Source of the DNA: Streptomyces mesophilus | GTDB taxonomy: Bacteria > Actinomycetota > Actinomycetes > Streptomycetales > Streptomycetaceae | Direction of reading: 5' to 3' | NCBI RefSeq assembly: GCF_011044995.1 | Contig: NZ_JAAKZW010000009.1 | Span: 16,245-80,244, forward strand | DNA: 64,000 nt | Shown: positions 57,469 through 64,000 of the stretch, one piece after another | Position numbering within the stretch: the stretch's first letter is position 1 | Layout of the letters: each line of letters opens with the position of its first letter | Notes under the pieces: model-generated | Told to the model about the DNA's origin: nothing | Database searches by the model: none | What the model saw: only the letters and a program-made list of their open reading frames with translations | Program-made: the position numbers and the translations under genes

Positions 57469-58527
57469 TCAGTCGCCGCAACGCTCCCGCAGCGAGTGCA
57501 AATGTTCGCTGGACTTGCGGGCGAACGCGAAGGACTCCACCGGGTTGTCGTGCTCGGCCTGCCAGTGGTGGTAGCGGCGGCCGTTGTGGGACCTGCGGGT
57601 CACCTCCGAGAGGAACTTCTTGTAGTCGATGTCACCGTCGCCGACGTCCGTCATGCGGTAGCCGTACGTGGACGTCGGGTCCTTGGTGCCGTCCTTGACG
57701 TGGAACAGCGGGTAGCGGTGCGGCTGCTTGAGGACGTAGCGCAGCGGGTCGAAGGGGCGCGGGGTCCCGTCGACCTGCTTCGAGAAGCGGAACTGGCCCG
57801 CGTACGCCCAGAAGATGTCCATCTCCAGGAAGACGAGGTCCGGGTCGGTTTCGGCGAGGAGGACGTCGTAGAGGCGCACGTTCGGCTTGTCCGAGGCGAA
57901 CATGAACTCTTCCGAATGGTTGTGCTGGTAGAACTTCATGCCGCGCTTCCTCGCCGCGGCCCCGTACGTGTTGAACTCCTCGGCGGCGCGCTTCCACGCG
58001 TCGACCGTGTCGCCGTAGCGGAACGGGCCCGAGGCCGTGCCGATGTGCTTGAGGCCGAGGGCCTCGGCGTCGTCCAGGACCTTGGTGAGGTTCGTCGCGA
58101 AGGTGTAGGCGTTCGGGTCGTTGGAGTAGTAACCGACGTGGCTGCCGATCGCGTTCAGGCCGTGGTCGCGCGTGACCTGCTTGAGCTGGGCCAGCGTGAT
58201 CGCGCCCGCCGAGCCCTGGGTGTAGCCGGCGTACTCGACCTCGTCGTAGCCGTACTTCTGGAGCTCCGCGAACACCGCGGCGAAGCCGAGCGTGGAGACC
58301 TTGTCGCGCAGGCTGTAGAGCTGGATGCCGAGCCGGCCTTCGGGCAGGACGGGACGGCCGCGGCCGTGGCCGCCCGACGCCGTTTCGGCCTCCGCCGCCG
58401 CGGAGGGTGTGGCAGCGGCTCCGATCAGTGCGGCCGCCGAGACTCCGGCGGCCACACCAAGGACGTTGCGTCTGCTGAGACGCTGGGCGAGCTCCGGGTC
58501 CTGAGGAGTACGAGGTGTGCGGGCCAT
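57469..58527 (-). CDS. Exported sugar-phosphate isomerase/epimerase-like TIM-barrel protein
   Basis: 352 residues. A Tat signal is evident: LSRRNVLGVAAGVSAAALIG, then AAATPSAAAEAE. The mature part is a xylose-isomerase-like TIM barrel: LGIQLYSLRDKVS, VEYAGYTQG, FYQHNHSEEF (metal/acid residues), LEMDIFWAYAGQ, FHVKDGTKD and ending HWQAEHDNP. No substrate can be named. It is the last gene of the ebo-type operon, 29 bp after the EboF stop, and the only clearly exported soluble member of it within the window. A hairpin terminator follows. Confidence 0.88.
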   Translation of the reverse strand: MARTPRTPQDPELAQRLSRRNVLGVAAGVSAAALIGAAATPSAAAEAETASGGHGRGRPVLPEGRLGIQLYSLRDKVSTLGFAAVFAELQKYGYDEVEYAGYTQGSAGAITLAQLKQVTRDHGLNAIGSHVGYYSNDPNAYTFATNLTKVLDDAEALGLKHIGTASGPFRYGDTVDAWKRAAEEFNTYGAAARKRGMKFYQHNHSEEFMFASDKPNVRLYDVLLAETDPDLVFLEMDIFWAYAGQFRFSKQVDGTPRPFDPLRYVLKQPHRYPLFHVKDGTKDPTSTYGYRMTDVGDGDIDYKKFLSEVTRRSHNGRRYHHWQAEHDNPVESFAFARKSSEHLHSLRERCGD

Positions 58528-58556
58528 GCGGGAACTCCTTTGATTTCAGGGCGTTG

Positions 58557-59987
58557 TCAGTGGTGTCTGGTTGAGTTGAGTCCAGCGAGGGTGAGCAACA
58601 GCGACTTCACATCGGTGGCCTTCAGGGGGCCATCGACAGCGCGGGGGGTGGAGCACAGGATGAGCGGACCGTCTTGCGGATCGTCGGGGAGCCTGCCGTG
58701 GCTGCCGCGAATAGGTGACGGGTCCAGGGGCACCACGGCCATGCGGTAGCGCATGCCGAGTTTCTTGCGTGCCAGGGCCTTGGCCGCCTTGACCTTCACA
58801 TACGGGTCGAGGGGGTCCATGAAGAGTTCGACCGGGTCATAGCCGGGTTTGCGGTGAATCTCGACGAGCTGCGCGAAGTCGGGCGCGCGCTCGTCATCGA
58901 GCCAGTAGTAGTACGTGAACCAGGCGTCCGGCTCCGCTATGGCGATGAGCTCGCCGGAGCGCAGATGGTCGAGGCCGTAGCTCTTCTTGCCCTCGTCGTC
59001 GAGGAGTTCGTCGATTCCTTCGAGGCCGGCCAGGGCCTGCTTCGTCGCGTCCATGTCCTGCGGGCTGCGCACATAGACATGCGCGAGCTGGTGGTCGGCC
59101 ACGGCGAAGGCGCGCGAGGCCATGGTGTCGAGGTACTCCATGCCGTCCTGGGTGTGCACCTCGAGCAGTCCTGCCTTGCGCAGGGCGCGGTTGATGTCCA
59201 CGTGCCGGCTGACCTTGGTGATGCCGTACTCGGACAGGGCGACCACAGTGCGGCCCTCCGCCCTGGCGTCGGCCAGGAGCGGGCCGAGGGCCCTGTCGAT
59301 GTCCCTGGCCGCCTGGAGTGAGCGGGGGTCGTCGGGGCCGAAGCGCTGCAGGTCGTAGTCGAGATGGGGGAGGTAGCAGAGCGTCAGATCGGGGCGGCGG
59401 GTGCGCATGATGTGGCGGGTCGCGTCGATGATCCACTGCGAGGAGGTGAGATTCGCGCCGGGGCCCCAGAAGGTGAAGAGGGGGAACGTGCCGAATTTCT
59501 CGGTGAGTTCGTCGTGCAGCGCCGGTGGCCGCGTGTAGCAGTCGGGCTCCTTGCGGCCGTCGGCGTAATAGACAGGACGGGGGGTGACGATGATGTCGGT
59601 GTCCGCGCCCATGGCGTACCACCAGCAGATATTGGCGACCGTGTAGCCGGGGTGGGCCCGGCGGGCGGCGTCCCAGAGTTTGTCGCCGGAGACCAGGCGG
59701 TTGTGCTGGCGCCACAGCAGGACGTCGCCGAGTTCGCGGAAGTACCAGCCGTTGCCGACGATGCCGTGTTCGGCGGGCATCGTGCCGGTCAGGAAGGTGG
59801 ACTGGGCGGCGCAGGTGACGGCCGGCAGCACGGTGCCGAGGGTGGCCTGGGAGCCGTCCGCGGCAAGGGACTTGAGGTTCGGCATGTGCGCGAGCAGACG
59901 GGGGGTGAGGCCGACGACGTCCAGAACCAGGAGCGGGGTGGGGCCGCCGTCGGGCTTCGCGGTGTCAGGGGTCGGGGCGACGGTCAC
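58557..59987 (-). CDS. eboF: Alkaline-phosphatase-superfamily phosphodiesterase, EboF-like
   Basis: 476 residues. Nucleotide pyrophosphatase/phosphodiesterase fold: metal Asp in LLVLDVVGLTPRLL, nucleophile Thr in LPAVTCAAQSTFLTGTMPAE, HGIVGNGWYFRE, CYLPHLDYDLQRFGPD, ALSEYGITKVSRHVDINRAL and VADHQLAHVYVR. It has no signal peptide, so it is predicted cytoplasmic. The GTG start overlaps the EboE stop (GTGA). In ebo clusters this enzyme is thought to process a lipid-linked or prenylated intermediate; its exact reaction is unknown. Confidence 0.85.
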   Translation of the reverse strand: MTVAPTPDTAKPDGGPTPLLVLDVVGLTPRLLAHMPNLKSLAADGSQATLGTVLPAVTCAAQSTFLTGTMPAEHGIVGNGWYFRELGDVLLWRQHNRLVSGDKLWDAARRAHPGYTVANICWWYAMGADTDIIVTPRPVYYADGRKEPDCYTRPPALHDELTEKFGTFPLFTFWGPGANLTSSQWIIDATRHIMRTRRPDLTLCYLPHLDYDLQRFGPDDPRSLQAARDIDRALGPLLADARAEGRTVVALSEYGITKVSRHVDINRALRKAGLLEVHTQDGMEYLDTMASRAFAVADHQLAHVYVRSPQDMDATKQALAGLEGIDELLDDEGKKSYGLDHLRSGELIAIAEPDAWFTYYYWLDDERAPDFAQLVEIHRKPGYDPVELFMDPLDPYVKVKAAKALARKKLGMRYRMAVVPLDPSPIRGSHGRLPDDPQDGPLILCSTPRAVDGPLKATDVKSLLLTLAGLNSTRHH

Positions 59988-61153
59988 GGCAGCTCCTTGA
60001 GGCCCAGGTCGACGAGGAGGTCACGGGCGAGGGTGAGTTCGGCGGCGATGCCGTCGGCGAGCTGGGTGCGCCCTCGCGGACGCAGCGCGTCGGGCAGGGC
60101 CTGCCAGGTGTACGTCTCGACCTCGAGGTGGCGGGTGAGCGGGGCCGGACCGCCCACAAGGCGGGTCAGGACGTCCTTGAGGACATCGAGGGTGGAGGTG
60201 AGGGGCGGCGCCGGAGCCGCGTGCAGCGGGACGTGGAAGTGGGAGCGCCAGGGTGCGGTCTCGGGCAGGGCGTTGCCGGCGAGGGCCTCGCCCAGGTCGT
60301 CCGTGCCATGCAGCCGGCCCGCGCTGCGGGTGCGGGTCTGGTGCAGGAAGCGGGGCTCGTCGAAGGCCGCCAATGCGGTGCGGACCTCGGGCAGTTGGGG
60401 CTGTTCGGCGTGGAGTGCGGCCGAGAGCTGGACCTTGTGGATGGGAATGCCCGCGACGGCCAGGGCATCGAGTGCGGTCCCCGGATCTTCGAAGGAGGTG
60501 GCGAGATGGCAGGTGTCGACGCAGATACCGATGCGGTCATGACCGACGTCGGCCAGCGGGGCGATCGCGTCGGCGGTGGTCTCGACGGTGCAGCCGGGCT
60601 CGGGCTCCAGGCCGATACGGATGGAGCGGCCGGTGAGTTCCTCGAGCGCGTCGAGACGCTGGGCGAGAGTGGTGAGGGCGTCGCGTGCGGTGACGGCGCG
60701 GGTGGCGTCGTAGGCGGTGCGCCAGGCGAGCGGCAGCGTCGAGATGCTGCCTTCGGTGGCGTCGTCGGGGAGCAGGGAGGTGAGCAGCCGGGCCAGGTCG
60801 GTGGTGTGGCCGAGGCGTTCGGGGTCGGCCCAGTCCGGCTTGTACACGCGGTACTTGACCTCTTCGGCGCCGAAGCCCTCGTACGGGAAGCCGTTGAGGG
60901 TGACCACTTCGAGGCCGCGCCGGTCGAGTTCGGCGCGCAGCCCGCGCAGGGCGGCGGGGTCGGCGATCAGGGCGCGGGCCGCGTCGCGCGCGAGCCACAG
61001 ACCGATGCCGAGCCGGTCCCTGCCGAGCCGTTTGCGGACCGGTTCGCAGTGGTCGCGGAGCTGGGCGAGCACGCCGTCGAGGGTCTCGGCGGGGTGGACA
61101 TTGGTGCAGTACGCGAGGTGGACGGTGGAGCCGTCGGGGTGGCGGAAGCGCAT
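59984..61153 (-). CDS. eboE: EboE-like metabolite traffic protein (TIM barrel)
   Basis: 389 residues. Starts with the EboE-typical block HLAYCTNVHPAETLDGVLAQ. Barrel motifs: GLWLARDAARALIAD, LNGFPYEGFGAEEVKYRVYK followed by PDWADPERL, IRIGLEPEPGCTVETT, IGICVDTCHLATSFED, and a C-terminal VPLHAAPAPPLTST and HLEVETYTW. Family members are xylose-isomerase-like barrels of unknown reaction found with EboA and EboF. ATG at 61153, 3 bp after the TatD-type stop; its end overlaps EboF. Confidence 0.85.
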   Translation of the reverse strand: MRFRHPDGSTVHLAYCTNVHPAETLDGVLAQLRDHCEPVRKRLGRDRLGIGLWLARDAARALIADPAALRGLRAELDRRGLEVVTLNGFPYEGFGAEEVKYRVYKPDWADPERLGHTTDLARLLTSLLPDDATEGSISTLPLAWRTAYDATRAVTARDALTTLAQRLDALEELTGRSIRIGLEPEPGCTVETTADAIAPLADVGHDRIGICVDTCHLATSFEDPGTALDALAVAGIPIHKVQLSAALHAEQPQLPEVRTALAAFDEPRFLHQTRTRSAGRLHGTDDLGEALAGNALPETAPWRSHFHVPLHAAPAPPLTSTLDVLKDVLTRLVGGPAPLTRHLEVETYTWQALPDALRPRGRTQLADGIAAELTLARDLLVDLGLKELP

Positions 61154-61156
61154 GGC

Positions 61157-62005
61157 TCACTCACCGCCGCGCAGGATGGAGTTCCCCTCGTGCGTGGCGT
61201 CCGTGCCCTCGACCTCGAGGTGGAGGCGGCCGCTCAGTTCGTAGAAGGCGACCGGGTTGCGCCACATCACCAGGTCGACCATGTCGTCGTCGAACCCGGC
61301 TTTCAGCATGGCGTCGGCGACCTTGCGGGTCTTGAGCGGGTCGCTCCTGCCCCAGTCCGCGGCGGAATTGACCAGCACCTTCTCCGGTCCGTAGCTCCGC
61401 AGGATCGCGACCATCCGGTCCTCGTCCATCTTGGTGTCGGGATAGACGGAGAACCCGAGCCAGCAGCCCGCGTCCTTGGCGTCCTTGACCGTGGTCTCGT
61501 TGAGGTGGTCGAGCAGCACACGGTCGAGCGGCAGCGCCGACTCGCGGACGACGTCGATGGTGCGGTGCAGGCCGGCGAGCTTGTCGCGGTGCGGGGTGTG
61601 CACGAGCGCGGGGAGTTCGGCGTCCGCGGCCATCTGGAGCTGGGCGGACAGGGCGGTGTCCTCGGCCGGGGTCATCGAGTCGTAGCCGATCTCGCCGACG
61701 GCGACGACGTTGTCCTTGACCAGATAGCGCGGCAGCTGGTCGAGGACCGGGGTGCAGCGGGGGTCGTTCGCCTCCTTGGGGTTGAGGGCGATCGTGCAGT
61801 GGTGGGCGATCCCGTACTGCGCCGCGCGGAAGGGCTCCCAGCCGAGGAGCGAGTCGAAGTAGTCGTAGAAGGAGGACGGAGAGGTACGGGGCTGGCCCAG
61901 CCAGAAGGCCGGCTCGACGACGGCTCGGACACCGGCCGCGTACATGGCCTCGTAGTCGTCGGTGGTGCGGGAGGTCATATGGATGTGGGGGTCGAAGAGG
62001 CGCAT
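61157..62005 (-). CDS. eboB: TatD-family metal-dependent hydrolase, EboB-like
   Basis: 282 residues. N-terminal metal site RLFDPHIHMTSR; VVAVGEIGYDSMTPAED; LPALVHTPHRDKLAG; and WGRSDPLKTRKVADAM with the C-terminal metal Asp in NSAADWGRSDP. This is the amidohydrolase/TatD pattern, in the version linked to ebo clusters. The ATG shares one base with the EboA stop (TGATG), a tight coupling. No nuclease role is implied; TatD relatives act on varied substrates. Confidence 0.85.
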   Translation of the reverse strand: MRLFDPHIHMTSRTTDDYEAMYAAGVRAVVEPAFWLGQPRTSPSSFYDYFDSLLGWEPFRAAQYGIAHHCTIALNPKEANDPRCTPVLDQLPRYLVKDNVVAVGEIGYDSMTPAEDTALSAQLQMAADAELPALVHTPHRDKLAGLHRTIDVVRESALPLDRVLLDHLNETTVKDAKDAGCWLGFSVYPDTKMDEDRMVAILRSYGPEKVLVNSAADWGRSDPLKTRKVADAMLKAGFDDDMVDLVMWRNPVAFYELSGRLHLEVEGTDATHEGNSILRGGE

Positions 62006-62769
62006 CAGGACTCCTGGGGGGACGCGGCGGAGGCGGCTTCGGCGGGCTGCTCGGTGGGGTCCTCGGCGGGCTGCTCGGTGGGGCTCTCGGTCAGCGCGTC
62101 GGTCCGCGCCTCGGTCCGCGCCTCGGTCCGCGCCTCGGTGAGGGCGAGGACGCGTTGCAGATCGCCGGGGACGGGGCGGCCTGCGGCGGTGCGCTCGCGC
62201 GCGTAGTCGCCGAGCATGCGGGCGAGTTCGCCGTCGCCTCGGGCGCGGTCGGCGAGTGCGGCGACGGCATCGACGCTCACGCCGGTGAACAGGCACTTCA
62301 GTACGGCGTGCCGCCAGGCGTGGGCGTCGAGGTGCTCGGCGCCGTAGGGGCCGACCGCCGCGGCCACCAGGGAGGTGTCGTTGGTGCGCAGCGCGTCCTC
62401 CGTGAGCCCGAGCGCCTCGGGTCCGGGGACGAGGTGGGTGAGGGCGTGCAGGACAGCGCGGCGTTCGGCGGCGGTGCCCTGCTCGTAGAGGCGGGTCAGG
62501 GTGGCGGTGTCGGCGCGGGCGGCGCCCAGAAGGAGCAGCCGGGCGTCGTCGGCGTGCTCGGGGCCGCAGCGACGGCCGGCCTGGGCGAAGCGCAACTCCC
62601 ACGTGGGGGCGGGTGCTTGGCTTGCGGTCACCTGAGGGGCGGGAGCTTCGGACGGTGCTGGCTGGGCGGCCGCTGTGGCGAGGGCCTGGGCGAGCCAGGC
62701 CCTGGCATCGTCGTCCAGGGCGGATTCGAGGCGGGCACGGAGGGCCCCGAGGGCGGGGGTCCTTGTCAT
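62005..62769 (-). CDS. eboA: EboA-like metabolite traffic protein with repetitive acidic tail
   Basis: 254 residues. The helical body (about 1-210) includes RLESALDDDARAWLAQALAT, RCGPEHADDARLLLLGAARA and AWRHAVLKCLFTGVSVDAVA, matching the EboA family pattern of helical repeats. The last 45 residues are low complexity: TEAR repeated three times, then TEQPAE-type units, encoded by 12-bp and 24-bp DNA repeats. ATG overlaps the upstream isomerase stop (ATGA). Function unknown. EboA is a defining member of ebo clusters. Confidence 0.82.
   Translation of the reverse strand: MTRTPALGALRARLESALDDDARAWLAQALATAAAQPAPSEAPAPQVTASQAPAPTWELRFAQAGRRCGPEHADDARLLLLGAARADTATLTRLYEQGTAAERRAVLHALTHLVPGPEALGLTEDALRTNDTSLVAAAVGPYGAEHLDAHAWRHAVLKCLFTGVSVDAVAALADRARGDGELARMLGDYARERTAAGRPVPGDLQRVLALTEARTEARTEARTDALTESPTEQPAEDPTEQPAEAASAASPQES
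62041..62139. repeat. Tandem repeats encoding the EboA-like tail
   Basis: Two 24-bp units starting GGCGGGCTGCTCGG (62041-62064 and 62065-62088) are followed by 12-bp units of the form CGCGCCTCGGTC repeated about four times. All are in frame multiples, so length changes would only alter the tail. Confidence 0.85.
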
Positions 62770-63749
62770 GGCCTGCCTCCTTCGGCGGGCTGGGCGTCGA
62801 GGGGTGCCGCCTGGGCGGCCGGGCGCGGGGTGAGCGGTCCGGGGGCGGGCCGCACCGGCTCGCGGTGCTCGGCTCCCGCCGCGCGGCGTTGTTGTGCGCG
62901 GCGTTCCGCCGCCGCCTGGGCCAGATGCAGGAACTCCAGGGATTCCTCGGCCAGTTGGGGGCCGGCGTGGGAGTGGCGGGGAAGTTCGACGACGGTGAGG
63001 CCCTGGTAGCCGGTGGCGGCCAGCGCCTCGAGGACGGGCGGGAAGTCGATCTCGCCCTCACCGAAGGGGAGGTGTTCATGGACGCCGCGGCGCATGTCCT
63101 CGATCTGCACATGGCGCAGCCATGGCGCGGCGTCGCGGATGCAGTCGGCCGGCGACGCCGGTTCGAGGCACTGGCAGTGACCGATGTCCAGGGTGAGCCC
63201 GAGGGCTTCCGGGGCGCCCAGGTCCGTGCGCAGCCGGTGGAAGTCGGCGAGGCAGGAGAGAAGGTGCCCGGGTTCGGGCTCTATCGCGAGAGGTGTGCCC
63301 GCACCCTCGGCCGCTTCGACGACCGGTGCGATCGCCTCGGCGAGCCGTTTCCACGCGGTGTCGTCGGCGGTGTCCTCGGGCTTGATGCCGCTGAAGCAGT
63401 GCACGGCATGCGCGCCCAGGTCGCCGGCCACGCGTACGGCGCGGATCAACAGGCGTACGCGGGCGGCGCGGCGGTCGGGATCGGGGTCGAGGAGGGAGGG
63501 GCCGTGTTTGCGGCGCGGGTCGAGGACATAGCGCGCGCCGGTCTCGATGGTCGCCGTGAGGCCGAGCTGGTCGAGGCGGCGGGCCACCCGGCGGGTGCGG
63601 GCCGCGAGGTCGGGCGCCATCGGGTCCAGATGCATGTGGTCGAGGGTGAGACCGACGCCCTCGTACCCCAGGTCGGCGAGCAGACCGAGGGCGTCGTCGA
63701 GGCGCAGATCGGTCAGCCCGTTGGTGCCGTAGCCGAAACGGAGGCTCAT
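62766..63749 (-). CDS. Sugar-phosphate isomerase/epimerase-like TIM-barrel protein (ebo-linked)
   Basis: 327 residues. Xylose-isomerase-like barrel: FGYGTNGLTDLRLDDALGLL, HMHLDPMAPD, IETGARYVLDPRRKHGPSLL, LAIEPEPGHLLSC (metal Glu), LTLDIGHCQCLEP (metal Asp), HVQIEDMRRGVHEHLPFGEG and VELPRHSHAGP. About 45 C-terminal residues are Pro/Ala/Arg-rich and disordered. Overlaps both neighbours by 4 bp. A third TIM-barrel in the operon besides EboE and the exported one, so the cluster may handle several sugar or cyclitol-like steps. Confidence 0.88.
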   Translation of the reverse strand: MSLRFGYGTNGLTDLRLDDALGLLADLGYEGVGLTLDHMHLDPMAPDLAARTRRVARRLDQLGLTATIETGARYVLDPRRKHGPSLLDPDPDRRAARVRLLIRAVRVAGDLGAHAVHCFSGIKPEDTADDTAWKRLAEAIAPVVEAAEGAGTPLAIEPEPGHLLSCLADFHRLRTDLGAPEALGLTLDIGHCQCLEPASPADCIRDAAPWLRHVQIEDMRRGVHEHLPFGEGEIDFPPVLEALAATGYQGLTVVELPRHSHAGPQLAEESLEFLHLAQAAAERRAQQRRAAGAEHREPVRPAPGPLTPRPAAQAAPLDAQPAEGGRP

Positions 63750-64000
63750 GTGACGCTCACCTTCCGTGCGAACCGGCGGGCGACGGGGGCCAGCGACGCG
63801 GTGACGACCGCGACGCCGGGGTGGCCCGACCGGGCCGCCAGGGCGGCCTGGAGCGGGATCATCGCGCGGATCCCGCCGCCGACGGCTCGTTGGGTGAGCT
63901 GGGGCGAAGGGTTGAGGAGCGCATGGAAGAGGGGCTGCGCCGCGGTGAGGGCGTACAGAGCGCCCAGTGCGGAGCGCAGGCTGTCGGTGGGGGTGGGGCC
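63746..64000 (-). CDS. eboC: UbiA-family prenyltransferase, C-terminal part (EboC-like)
   Basis: The minus strand encodes an 84-residue C-terminus entering from the right edge. It contains SLRSALGALYALTAAQPLFH and AVGGGIRAMIPLQAALAARS, ending in SVT. The GGGIRAMIPLQAALAARSG block resembles the last helices of actinobacterial UbiA-type prenyltransferases of ebo clusters. Its TGA overlaps the next ATG. The Asp-rich catalytic motifs are outside the window, so the call rests on this block and the gene neighbours. Confidence 0.6.
   Translation of the reverse strand, partial: GPTPTDSLRSALGALYALTAAQPLFHALLNPSPQLTQRAVGGGIRAMIPLQAALAARSGHPGVAVVTASLAPVARRFARKVSVT

Overview
The window is very GC-rich (about 70% by eye), uses GTG and TTG starts freely, packs genes with ATGA/GTGA overlaps, and carries actinomycete regulator families (LacI, ROK, IclR, PaaX, TetR, ArsR). 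The xylose isomerase has the 388-residue length typical of Streptomyces. Everything points to a Streptomyces or close relative. No phage, insertion sequence, CRISPR array or origin was seen. The only RNA gene is one tRNA-Leu.

Layout. (1) 1-1770: partial LysR regulator and a PAP2-type membrane phosphatase. (2) 1897-25936: plant-polysaccharide block. It holds a GH51 arabinofuranosidase, a secreted GH3 enzyme, two GH31 alpha-xylosidases, a GH1 beta-glucosidase, two sugar ABC importers, a LacI and a ROK regulator, and the divergent xylA/xylB pair. Near-identical LacI-type palindromes (TCGAAKCGMTTCGA) lie before the first importer, the GH3 gene and xylA/xylB, so these appear to form one regulon for xylose-containing oligosaccharides such as xyloglucan fragments. 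An SRPBCC-ArsR-SRPBCC operon with its own operators is embedded here. (3) 26080-29215: a VanA/VanB-type Rieske oxygenase pair with an unusual small CxC protein gene between the two, followed by an IclR regulator. (4) 29199-38415: a PaaX-type regulator divergent from a branched-chain-amino-acid-type ABC importer, which is joined to SDR, amidohydrolase, acyl-CoA ligase and MaoC genes: a catabolic operon of unknown substrate. (5) 38488-45712: HEAT-repeat protein, TetR regulator, a ferredoxin reductase / AurF-like diiron oxygenase / Baeyer-Villiger-type monooxygenase cassette, and an alpha/beta hydrolase. (6) 45784-57273: tRNA-Leu(GAG), DUF2254 membrane protein, aldehyde dehydrogenase, sucD-sucC, and divergently a CoA-transferase/oxalate-type operon (TPP-enzyme fragment, formyl-CoA transferase, ADP-forming acyl-CoA ligase, oxalate/formate-type antiporter). 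(7) 57469-64000: a tightly overlapping operon resembling the ebo/EDB 'metabolite traffic' cluster (EboC partial, TIM-barrel, EboA, TatD-type, EboE, EboF) with an exported TIM-barrel protein as its last gene.

The most interesting signals are the ebo-type operon, the motif AGATTGCATACWGT found at three distant places (one a symmetric divergent promoter between sucC and the oxalate-type operon), a TPP enzyme lacking its catalytic PYR half, the small CxC protein between oxygenase and reductase, and the ArsR operators, one of which is also a 41-bp terminator-like palindrome. All functional calls rest on reading motifs by eye. No database search was run.
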